Positions 16,889 to 22,565 of a DNA stretch of 23,807 bases are shown here, piece by piece. The stretch is from the IMG/VR virus record IMGVR_UViG_3300006950_000006, positions 1 to 23,807 of that record, one strand, 5' to 3'. The position numbers were made by a program, and so were the translations under genes. This stretch comes from a virus. The stretch's first letter is position 1; every line of letters starts with the position of its first letter. The notes under the pieces are model-generated. The model had not been told where the DNA came from and made no database searches. It was given only the letters and a program-made list of their open reading frames with translations.

Positions 16889-17724
16889 AATCCAGCGAAA
16901 AATAAAGGTGAATCAGCATTGTTGATGATCGGAATCTTTTGTGCGGCAGTCCAATTCGTATAAATTTCACTGTCGCGGAACAAGGGATATTTATCAGGTG
17001 AAGTATAAAGCAACCTACGGACCCGCGAGAGATAGGACTGTGCAGTTTCTTCCTGCTTCATTGTGAAATTGGCGAATGCAAACCGAAGGTTCTCGAGAAT
17101 CGTTTTATTATCTGCAGTAAGATCTCCATCGCGCAGCTGCTCTACTACCTGATCAGATAATTCCTGGCTGATCACAGGGGCTATCTTCAGGTTAATGGCA
17201 TTTAGCATTTCGGGCTTCAGCGCCATAAATTCGCGACGGCTGCCGGGGTAAACCACATAACGCCGGAATTCTTTTACGGTTGTGAGATAGAGATTTGAAA
17301 GCAGGGTATAGGCGGGACTTCCTTTCCACTCATCGTGATAATCGACCGTTTCTTCCAGGTACTCGAGTAACGACTCTACCGCTTCATCAAGTTTCCGGTA
17401 GGTTGCAGATTGCAGCGCTGCAACACGTGCCTGTGATGCCGGTGCAAGATTTGGATTGCTCACCACAGCAAAACCTGATTCATTTTCTACCAGGTCGAAA
17501 AATGGGATCCCATCACCATATGCTTTATAGGCGACAATTGCCCTGGCATAGTTCAACAACGCTTCGTCCTCCTCGCTGATGATTAGAAAAAGTTCTTTGC
17601 CGGTAATCTCCTTTATTAACCAGGATTCAGCATCGGCAATGTATTTTTCATACTTTGCAAAATCAGCTGAAAAGATTGTCGGAATATACTGCTTTAAAAC
17701 ATCAATACTGCCAATGATTACCAT
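16885..17724 (-). CDS. DUF6712-type head-tail connector candidate
   Basis: The 279-residue, mostly helical protein matches the pattern I know from DUF6712 proteins of Bacteroidota phages: IPTIFSADFAKYEKYIADAE near the start, ALLNYARAIVAYKAY, GFAVVSNPNLAPAS, LLEYLEE, YHDEWKGSPAYT and EFMALKPEM. Members lie after portal or head genes and probably act as adaptors. Here it starts 3 bases after the portal stop, so the head genes that would normally sit between them are absent. The C-terminal motif SYLSRVRRLLYTSPDKYP lies around residues 235-253. Confidence 0.8.
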   Translation of the reverse strand: MVIIGSIDVLKQYIPTIFSADFAKYEKYIADAESWLIKEITGKELFLIISEEDEALLNYARAIVAYKAYGDGIPFFDLVENESGFAVVSNPNLAPASQARVAALQSATYRKLDEAVESLLEYLEETVDYHDEWKGSPAYTLLSNLYLTTVKEFRRYVVYPGSRREFMALKPEMLNAINLKIAPVISQELSDQVVEQLRDGDLTADNKTILENLRFAFANFTMKQEETAQSYLSRVRRLLYTSPDKYPLFRDSEIYTNWTAAQKIPIINNADSPLFFAGL

Positions 17725-17727
17725 AGC

Positions 17728-19077
17728 CTATTTATTTACAGCAGTTTCCTGCCCGGTTTTATTTTTATCGAGTGTTGTGAAAACAGGTTCAGGAATTGCA
17801 AATACAATGTCCTTATCCCATTTGTTATAGAGCTTTATCAGTTCGAGCGGTTTCAACAGCCGGTCACGGAAGGGCTTCATCAGGGCTTGTTTGATCTGGA
17901 AGAGTTCCCGTTTATCGGTACCTGACTGGCTCCCGGAATTTTTCCCTGGAACAGATCCGATCAATGAAGGATGAACACCCATCGCGTAGCTGATGATGTT
18001 ACTGACTTCTTCCGAATCTTCGAGGTATTCACCACCGGCGATCTCTGTTTTGAGTGGAACGATCTCGATGTACTTTTCTTCAGTGGACGAGGTACCCGAA
18101 GCAATCAATTTTTTCAAGGCTACAATTCCTTTCCCGGCATTCTTCTCTCCAGCAAGGAAGTCACGAAAGCGGCCATACTCCAGGGCTTTTCTTGCTTTCA
18201 TCGCTTCAACATTGGAAGTGTCGATACCTTCATCTTTAAAGATTTCTGTAAAATACTTATCAGACAAATAGATGATATACTTTAATGCCAGCTGATTCTT
18301 CAGCAGCGCCTTCTTAAATTCGGGGATCATCATCAGGAAGTCGTACCATCCGCTTAGAAATATACTCCACCAGTACGGATCCTGATAATAGGTTTTCCCG
18401 GGAGTAGGGAAGTTGACCGGAACAATAAAACGCAGCTGGGAGTAACTGCCGGTACTTATCCTTGATACAAGATCCTGGTATGGGTTATAATTATTGAGAA
18501 CATCTGACTCAGCAATCGTCGCTTTATTCGCTCCATCGTTCCACTTTGCAGAATAGTAGTGCTTTGTGATACAACCTTTTTTAGGATCCATTACACCCCA
18601 CCTGGAGAATGCTGCCTCCTTACTCCGGAGTGAAACGATTTTACGCTTATCACCGCTCAGGATGATCTCCGGAAATACATTGTAAAAGTGATGCATGTCG
18701 GAGAGTTGTTCCAGGAAGAAACCGTTGATATCGTTTTGTGCAAAGAAATCAACCACTTCGCCTTCATAGATCTCCTCATAACCTACCAGTTTATTCCCCT
18801 CAATAATCCTGCGCATGGGTTTGATGCCTTGTCCATAACCAGATTGGATATTAAACAGCAGGTTCGATTGTACGATTTCGCTCTTTTTGGCTTTCTCAAT
18901 AATGAGCTGTGGCATATCGTTGGTTGATCCCCAGGGAGAAATTGTATAGCCATCAACCGATACTGGCTTCAGGTCTGTTGCTTCTGAAAACATTTCACGG
19001 CTCGATTCCATCGCTATGATAGCCTTCGCTTCAGGGAGGTAGGTAAAACCACCAATCTCTATAAAATTATCACTCAT
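17728..19077 (-). CDS. phage portal protein
   Basis: Portal proteins form the dodecameric ring through which DNA enters and leaves the head and to which the tail attaches. This 449-residue protein has portal-like features: N-terminal SPWGSTNDMPQLI, a helical stem region around FLSGWYDFLMMIPEFKKALL, and the diagnostic C-terminal stretch near residues 370-400 (MGVHPSLIGSVPGKNSGSQS followed by DKRELF), ending in a helix with FRDRLLKPLELI. The length is normal. It overlaps the small gene before it by 4 bases. A portal without adjacent terminase, protease and capsid genes is unusual. Confidence 0.88.
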   Translation of the reverse strand: MSDNFIEIGGFTYLPEAKAIIAMESSREMFSEATDLKPVSVDGYTISPWGSTNDMPQLIIEKAKKSEIVQSNLLFNIQSGYGQGIKPMRRIIEGNKLVGYEEIYEGEVVDFFAQNDINGFFLEQLSDMHHFYNVFPEIILSGDKRKIVSLRSKEAAFSRWGVMDPKKGCITKHYYSAKWNDGANKATIAESDVLNNYNPYQDLVSRISTGSYSQLRFIVPVNFPTPGKTYYQDPYWWSIFLSGWYDFLMMIPEFKKALLKNQLALKYIIYLSDKYFTEIFKDEGIDTSNVEAMKARKALEYGRFRDFLAGEKNAGKGIVALKKLIASGTSSTEEKYIEIVPLKTEIAGGEYLEDSEEVSNIISYAMGVHPSLIGSVPGKNSGSQSGTDKRELFQIKQALMKPFRDRLLKPLELIKLYNKWDKDIVFAIPEPVFTTLDKNKTGQETAVNK

Positions 19078-19295
19078 AGCGTAACCTCCTCTCCATTGAA
19101 TTCGATGACCGAAAGCCGGCGCACTTTGCGGATCTCCTCACTGTCGCAAAACTTCAGGTTCATTGTCCGGCCTGCAGAGTGAAACGAAGTGCAGATGCAG
19201 CGCGGACCATGGATGATGGCGCCGCTCTTCTCAACGAATTTGATTGAGAATTCGCCGAGTTCTACTACCTTGTGTAATTGTGAAATGTGCAGCAT
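19074..19295 (-). CDS. small first gene of the structural operon, function unknown
   Basis: The 73-residue protein is not one I can name. It contains FSIKFVEKSG, CICTSFHSAGRTMNLKFCDS and a basic stretch EEIRKVRRLSVIEFNGEE, suggesting a small beta-rich fold. It starts at ATG 19295, about 13 bases after the start predicted for late promoter P1, and overlaps the portal by 4 bases. Small proteins in this place occur before portals in other Bacteroidota phages as far as I recall, but their job is unknown. Confidence 0.7.
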   Translation of the reverse strand: MLHISQLHKVVELGEFSIKFVEKSGAIIHGPRCICTSFHSAGRTMNLKFCDSEEIRKVRRLSVIEFNGEEVTL

Positions 19296-19296
19296 A

Positions 19297-19324
19297 GCTT
19301 ATCTTTTTTTATTGCAAGATAAGC
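19297..19324. repeat. 9-bp perfect inverted repeat at promoter P1
   Basis: GCTTATCTT / AAGATAAGC with a 10-base spacer lies immediately before ATG 19295. One arm covers the predicted -7 box of P1, so the RNA would begin inside the repeat. It is therefore more likely an operator or chance symmetry than an RNA hairpin. Confidence 0.6.
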
Positions 19325-19349
19325 GGGAGTGAGGGTGTATTAAAGGACA
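19314..19349 (-). promoter_or_regulatory. late promoter P1 (portal-tail operon)
   Basis: On the minus strand: box TGTCCTTTAA (19349-19340), an 18-base spacer, and TATCTTGC (19321-19314) as -7 box. The predicted start near 19308 leaves a leader of about 13 bases before ATG 19295. It follows directly after the terminator of the cargo gene, so the 9-kb structural operon needs its own promoter here. Confidence 0.75.
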
Positions 19350-19359
19350 AACAGGGCAT

Positions 19360-19389
19360 AAAAAAACCCCGGCGAATGACGAGGTTTTT
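19360..19389 (-). terminator. terminator of the cargo gene
   Basis: AAAAACCcCG (19362-19371) pairs with CGaGGTTTTT (19380-19389), with one C-A mismatch and an 8-base loop. On the minus strand the stem runs into seven T residues. It lies 17 bases after the cargo stop and 10 bases before the P1 box. Confidence 0.7.
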
Positions 19390-19406
19390 GTTTTGAATTA
19401 AAGAGT

Positions 19407-19961
19407 TTAAAGGTTGTTAAGATCTTCTTTATTATCGCTTTTATCGCTACTATTTGTTTTATCAGAATAAAATATGCCATGGTCAATATTGCCATTATCA
19501 CCGAATATACGACAAACGATGTAAGTCCTATCAAGTTTCCAAATAGCATTGAGTTCCAAATCTCCCTTACTAATTGCCAAACCGTAATATTGTTTATCTC
19601 CCTTAAATAAATCACTTCTCCATTCTTCTTTAACTTTTGATGGCTCACCATATTTTTCAGTTAGCAGTGCTTTGGTTTTTTCATAATCCTCAATATATAA
19701 GTTTTTATTTGAATGTTCTTCGGTGAATGTATACAATACCGAGGACAATTTATTATTCTTGAAATAGTAGGATAGGGTGGGCTTAAGATTTGAAATTTCA
19801 GATTCATAAGTCAATAGTTTATCACCACCATCTAATATAAGTTTGGATTTCTCCATACTTTTTATTTTCGCGGATGAATCACCCCAGTAAAAAGTCTTAA
19901 AATCTTGTGAATATAAAATCGATGGATACCAAAAAAGCAAAATGAACAATAGTCTTTTCAT
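19407..19961 (-). CDS. secreted cargo (moron) protein of unknown function
   Basis: The 184-residue protein starts with a signal peptide (MKRLLFILLFWYPSILYSQ, cleavage likely after SQ, residue 19 or so). The mature part contains FYWGDSSAKIKS, LSYYFKNNKLSSVLYTF, ALLTEKYGEPSK and a polar Ser/Asp/Lys tail. The WG...IKS / YYF...KL / L..KYG.P order resembles a widespread periplasmic or secreted bacterial family, but I cannot name it. The gene is isolated, has a host-type promoter box and its own terminator, and separates the accessory cluster from the structural operon. That is the classic layout of a moron expressed in the lysogen. Confidence 0.8.
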   Translation of the reverse strand: MKRLLFILLFWYPSILYSQDFKTFYWGDSSAKIKSMEKSKLILDGGDKLLTYESEISNLKPTLSYYFKNNKLSSVLYTFTEEHSNKNLYIEDYEKTKALLTEKYGEPSKVKEEWRSDLFKGDKQYYGLAISKGDLELNAIWKLDRTYIVCRIFGDNGNIDHGIFYSDKTNSSDKSDNKEDLNNL

Positions 19962-19988
19962 GATAAATTTGGTTTTAAGTTAATCCTA

Positions 19989-19996
19989 CAAACTTA
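19989..19996 (-). promoter_or_regulatory. host-type -7 box of the cargo gene
   Basis: TAAGTTTG on the minus strand matches TAnnTTTG exactly and lies 27 bases before ATG 19961. The late box TGTCCTTTAA is not present upstream (TTTCACTTTT occupies the equivalent place), so this promoter is expected to use the normal host sigma factor. Confidence 0.5.
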
Positions 19997-20107
19997 ACAG
20001 AAAAATTCCTTTGTAAAAAGTGAAATGAAATGAAGCGGCTTTTTGTAAAGATTGGAAAGCTGGCAAAAATAAAATAAGCAAATACGATAGAGCGACCTGA
20101 ACGAAGT

Positions 20108-20220
20108 ACAGTTTTTTTGCACACAAAAAATCCGGCCAGAAATGGACGGAGCGTCGCGGAATTCCGCTTCCAGGCGCGGCGGATCAGGCACAAGCCATCC
20201 GCACAGCGTTTCTATAAAAT
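20108..20220. other. GC-rich intergenic patch with 12-bp palindrome
   Basis: The 265 bases between the RadC and cargo genes contain no convincing gene. A GC-rich stretch here contrasts with AT-rich flanks and includes the perfect palindrome GCGGAATTCCGC (20156-20167). TTTTTTTGCACACAAAAAA near 20112-20130 could form a weak hairpin ending the RadC unit. Confidence 0.4.
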
Positions 20221-20226
20221 CAAACT

Positions 20227-20679
20227 TTATAATAAACCTTCATCGGCAAAAGAATAAAATCCGTCTGCTGTAATAATCATATGATCTAACAGGCCAATAT
20301 CCTGAAATTTACACGCTTCTTTTATTGATCGGGTGATTTTAATATCTGCGTCGCTCGGGTTTAGGTTTCCGGATGGGTGGTTATGGGCGATAATAATACT
20401 GCTTGAGTTTGAAAGTATTGCAGCCTGCAAAACTATTTTAACATCAACAACACAGCCGGCAGTACCTCCAATTGAAATATTAATAATTCCTTTTACTCTG
20501 TTTGCCCTGTTTAATAGCATGATTTTGAATCGTTCAATATATTCAAGGTCCTCCCAACTTTCCGCTAAACATCGGGCAGCAAAATTACTTCCTGAAATTA
20601 AGGGCGCTGTCTTAATATCTATTTTAGGGTTATAACTCATTTTCACCTCTGCAATTTGAAAATCTTTTAAAAGTTTCAT
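20227..20679 (-). CDS. radC: RadC-like JAB/MPN domain protein
   Basis: This is a 150-residue single-domain member of the RadC (JAB/MPN) family, lacking the N-terminal helix-hairpin-helix part of chromosomal RadC. The JAMM metal-site residues are visible: a Glu in the ERFKIMLLNR strand (near residue 50), HNHPSG (His-x-His) near residue 100 and the SDAD aspartate about 8 residues later. Short RadC proteins are common on Bacteroidota prophages and integrative elements, where their substrate is not established despite the DNA-repair name. It follows the ArdC-like gene by 25 bases on the same strand. Confidence 0.92.
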   Translation of the reverse strand: MKLLKDFQIAEVKMSYNPKIDIKTAPLISGSNFAARCLAESWEDLEYIERFKIMLLNRANRVKGIINISIGGTAGCVVDVKIVLQAAILSNSSSIIIAHNHPSGNLNPSDADIKITRSIKEACKFQDIGLLDHMIITADGFYSFADEGLL

Positions 20680-20704
20680 AATGTGATATTTAAAAAGTTA
20701 ATAG

Positions 20705-21124
20705 TTAAATCATTGATTCGTCAAAAATCGGGGCGGTTGTCCGTTGGTGGCGTGGTTGCTCCTGCTCGGGTTGTTTCTCCTTTTCCGGTCTGAATACTTG
20801 CGTATTTGCGAAGAGGTAACAAAGGGGCCAATATTTATAATCTTCCGGCTCGTCGCTTCCCTCGGCTATTTGTGAGCCTTTGCGCGGTTGTCCCCAGATC
20901 AGAAAAGCTTTTGAGCCTTTATTGATTGTGTAACCTTCATCCTTCCATTGCCAAAAAGTTCTAAACTCTTCAATGTTGGAATCTGACTTTTCGTAAATTT
21001 CTTTTAATCCTTCGTTCACGCTGTCGAGTGCTCCCTCTTTAACTAATACCCTTAAACCTGCTGAAATCTGAATCAAGGCGGTGCGGTTTGCCTTGTATTG
21101 TTCCTTTTTACTATCTTTGTTCAT
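20705..21124 (-). CDS. ArdC-like antirestriction / ssDNA-binding domain protein
   Basis: The 139-residue protein has a central stretch, FWQWKDEGYTINKGSKAFLIWG (about 56-77, read in overlapping parts), resembling the N-terminal domain of ArdC proteins: an aromatic-rich strand, then KG.KA and a hydrophobic strand. ArdC domains bind ssDNA and protect incoming DNA from restriction. There is no metallopeptidase domain, so this would be an N-domain-only form. The C-terminal 35 residues are Glu/Gln/Arg/Pro-rich and probably disordered. It sits between the coiled-coil gene and RadC, a common neighbourhood in Bacteroidota mobile elements. The family call is from pattern memory and moderate. Confidence 0.65.
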   Translation of the reverse strand: MNKDSKKEQYKANRTALIQISAGLRVLVKEGALDSVNEGLKEIYEKSDSNIEEFRTFWQWKDEGYTINKGSKAFLIWGQPRKGSQIAEGSDEPEDYKYWPLCYLFANTQVFRPEKEKQPEQEQPRHQRTTAPIFDESMI

Positions 21125-21141
21125 CGCTTAATTTATTGAGT

Positions 21142-21158
21142 GGTAAAATTTGTCTTAG
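21142..21158. repeat. leader repeat copy B
   Basis: GGTAAAATTTGTCTTAG (plus strand) lies 18 bases upstream of ATG 21124. It is nearly the same as copy A before ATG 21667. The shared stretch read towards the genes, (A)GACAAATTTTAC, suggests a common regulatory site or duplicated leader. Confidence 0.55.
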
Positions 21159-21189
21159 GGGGCTGCAGGAGTGCAACCCCCTTTTTTTT
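21158..21189 (+). terminator. strong plus-strand hairpin with T8 tract between minus-strand genes
   Basis: GGGGG-c-TGCA / TGCA-a-CCCCC with a GGAG loop is followed by eight T on the plus strand. On the minus strand the T-run becomes an A-run before the hairpin and no T-run follows, so termination would favour plus-strand transcripts although both flanking genes are on the minus strand. Confidence 0.65.
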
Positions 21190-21667
21190 ATGCTTCTATT
21201 TGTGCGGCCAGTTCTAACCGCTTAACGTCAATCCTTCCCATCATAAAGGCTATAACCTCACCAATAATAACAGGGTTTTTCAATAGAAAAATGTTTGCTT
21301 TCCTGTATGAGCCTGTTCCACCCTCTACCGTTAAAGAATAATCTTCCGTTTCAAAATCGTTAATTACTGCAATCTCATGTAATTTTTGGGTGTGTACTTC
21401 CAATGCTTCAGTATTGGCGTTTAATATTGCCAGGCGTCGGATAAGATCTTTTTTCTCGTTAAAGTACTTGATTCGATCATCAAGATTTTGGGGAATGGCT
21501 AAAAGCCGTTTTTTCAATTCAAGAACCTGCGTTTTTAGTTCTTCTACGCTTTCGGGTTTCTCCTGGGCGGTTGGGTTCACCATCTCGGCAATGGTTGCCT
21601 GAGTAAATTCCTGGGCATTCTTGCCCCCTTCTACCTTTACCAAGGTAGTCTCTTTTTTTGTTGACAT
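21188..21667 (-). CDS. coiled-coil accessory protein of unknown function
   Basis: I do not recognise the family. The 159-residue protein has a polar N-terminus, a heptad-like helix (about 41-75, SVEELKTQVLELKKRLLAIP then IKYFNEKKDLIRRLAIL), a second helix (ALEVHTQKLHEIAV) and a C-terminal region (YSLTVEGGTGSYRKANIFLL, then MMGRIDVKRLELAAQI). It has no membrane segment or signal peptide. It is the first gene of the accessory cluster with the ArdC-like and RadC genes and shares a similar leader with the former, so the two are probably controlled alike. Confidence 0.75.
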   Translation of the reverse strand: MSTKKETTLVKVEGGKNAQEFTQATIAEMVNPTAQEKPESVEELKTQVLELKKRLLAIPQNLDDRIKYFNEKKDLIRRLAILNANTEALEVHTQKLHEIAVINDFETEDYSLTVEGGTGSYRKANIFLLKNPVIIGEVIAFMMGRIDVKRLELAAQIEA

Positions 21668-21686
21668 CGTTTAAAATTTAATGTGA

Positions 21687-21703
21687 GTAAAATTTGTCTT
21701 TAG
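21687..21703. repeat. leader repeat copy A
   Basis: GTAAAATTTGTCTTTAG (plus strand) lies 20 bases upstream of ATG 21667. Towards the gene it reads CTAAAGACAAATTTTAC followed by TCACATTAAATTTT. It also resembles GGTAAAATTTGTCCTTTAG on the minus strand at late promoter P4, differing by one inserted C. Confidence 0.55.
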
Positions 21704-22012
21704 ATGTAAGTGGTTACCCTCTTAAATCTTCTTAAAAGTACTACTATTAAACGACTTGTGCAAATATATTTATGAACTATAAAACAGTTAATCAGGTAGT
21801 TGTATGATTTTATATAATAGTTTAGCGGTGTGATTTCGTAGGATAAAGCAAAATTTATTTTTGTGAAAAAATGATTACCGGCATCAAAATAATTCAAATG
21901 TGGCTTTCTGATAGCATTGTTTTTTGACCGAAAAAAATATTTTAAGTCAGTATCAAAGTATTTCAATGAATTAAAATCTAATATTCAGATATTCAGATTT
22001 AAAAAGAGGTTA

Positions 22013-22036
22013 AAAAGGGGAAGGTTTTCCCCTTTT
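22013..22036. terminator. bidirectional terminator hairpin
   Basis: A perfect 10-bp stem AAAAGGGGAA / TTCCCCTTTT with loop GGTT. It has T-runs in both directions and would end the minus-strand unit that includes the 56-residue gene, or any plus-strand transcript from the 21.7-kb region. Confidence 0.75.
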
Positions 22037-22110
22037 CTGTCAGAAGACCCCGCCCCGCCCTGCGTGGAAATGTCATTATTTTTTACATAATTTTACGGTA
22101 TATGCCCGAG

Positions 22111-22131
22111 TGTTTAGAACGATTCTAAACA
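22111..22131. promoter_or_regulatory. perfect operator-like palindrome
   Basis: TGTTTAGAA-CGA-TTCTAAACA is a perfect 9-bp inverted repeat with a 3-base centre, the size and symmetry of a dimeric repressor operator. No repressor gene is recognised in the window. Confidence 0.55.
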
Positions 22132-22161
22132 GGACGCGCCGTACAGGAGATGGTGCGCACG

Positions 22162-22175
22162 CATGTAATTACATG
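22162..22175. repeat. 14-bp perfect palindrome
   Basis: CATGTAATTACATG, 30 bases from the operator-like palindrome and 31 bases downstream of the 56-residue gene's stop. Possible protein-binding site. Confidence 0.45.
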
Positions 22176-22205
22176 ACGTATGCAATGCCGATAGATAAAT
22201 GGTGA

Positions 22206-22376
22206 TTACTTAGTGATGGCCTTGATCATCTCCTGTCTAACCCAGACAATAGATTCCGTTTCTGTTATGATTCGGGTGGGTTCGATTCCTGTGAGTTCAT
22301 AGGACTGGAGAGCGATGGCAATGATTTGCTTGATGTCATCAGCTTCAATTTCATAGATCAGTTGGAACTTACTCAT
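22206..22376 (-). CDS. small hypothetical protein downstream of the terminase remnant
   Basis: Starting at ATG 22376, this 56-residue acidic protein (MSKFQLIYEIEADDIKQIIA...) is not one I recognise. The longer open frame to 22481 would run through a perfect inverted repeat and has no coding character, so I prefer the short start. It is predicted as strand-helix-strand-helix. It follows the terminase fragment on the same strand with a 189-base gap. An 11-bp inverted repeat ends immediately before its ATG and may control it. Confidence 0.55.
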   Translation of the reverse strand: MSKFQLIYEIEADDIKQIIAIALQSYELTGIEPTRIITETESIVWVRQEMIKAITK

Positions 22377-22417
22377 GTTGTGTCGTATAAAAAAAGGGCT
22401 GTGTGGTACGACACAAC
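22377..22417. promoter_or_regulatory. 11-bp perfect inverted repeat abutting a start codon
   Basis: GTTGTGTCGTA (22377-22387) and TACGACACAAC (22407-22417) are perfectly complementary with a 19-base spacer, directly next to ATG 22376. A third half-site GTTATGTCGTA (one mismatch) lies at 22509-22519. It could be an operator pair, or an RNA hairpin hiding the ribosome binding region. Confidence 0.65.
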
Positions 22418-22565
22418 AAAATTGCGAGTAGCAATATAGTAGCGAGGGACTTACACCCATGCTCACAGCCCAGTAAGGCATACTATATGATCTACTCTAA
22501 ATTATTTTGTTATGTCGTATGGCAAAAGTAAGAAAAAGGTGGAAGTAATTACTATCGGTGATCAT

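Larger units (their letters stand above)
21704..22205. other. gene-free stretch with terminator and palindromes
   Basis: About 500 AT-rich bases hold no convincing gene; an 88-codon open frame at 21700-21966 (minus) has no coding character. Visible are a direct repeat ATTCAGAT-ATTCAGAT near 21983, the hairpin at 22013-22036 and perfect palindromes at 22111-22131 and 22162-22175. It may be a control region or replication region of the element. Confidence 0.6.

Noticed and set aside
19297-19324. RNA hairpin hiding the ribosome binding site of the 73-residue gene
   Set aside because: With transcription predicted to start near 19308, one arm is not transcribed. The repeat is kept only as a possible DNA site.
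19975-20193. Open frames of 65-72 codons on the minus strand
   Set aside because: They run through a low-complexity and palindromic intergenic stretch, lack coding character, and resemble no known protein.
21700-21966. 88-codon minus-strand open frame
   Set aside because: Composition is that of AT-rich non-coding DNA (many Y, F, N, K, I), with no convincing start region and no link to neighbours.
22377-22481. Longer start for the 56-residue gene
   Set aside because: The extra 35 codons run through a perfect inverted repeat and encode an unlikely Cys/Ser/Pro-rich segment. ATG 22376 is a better start.
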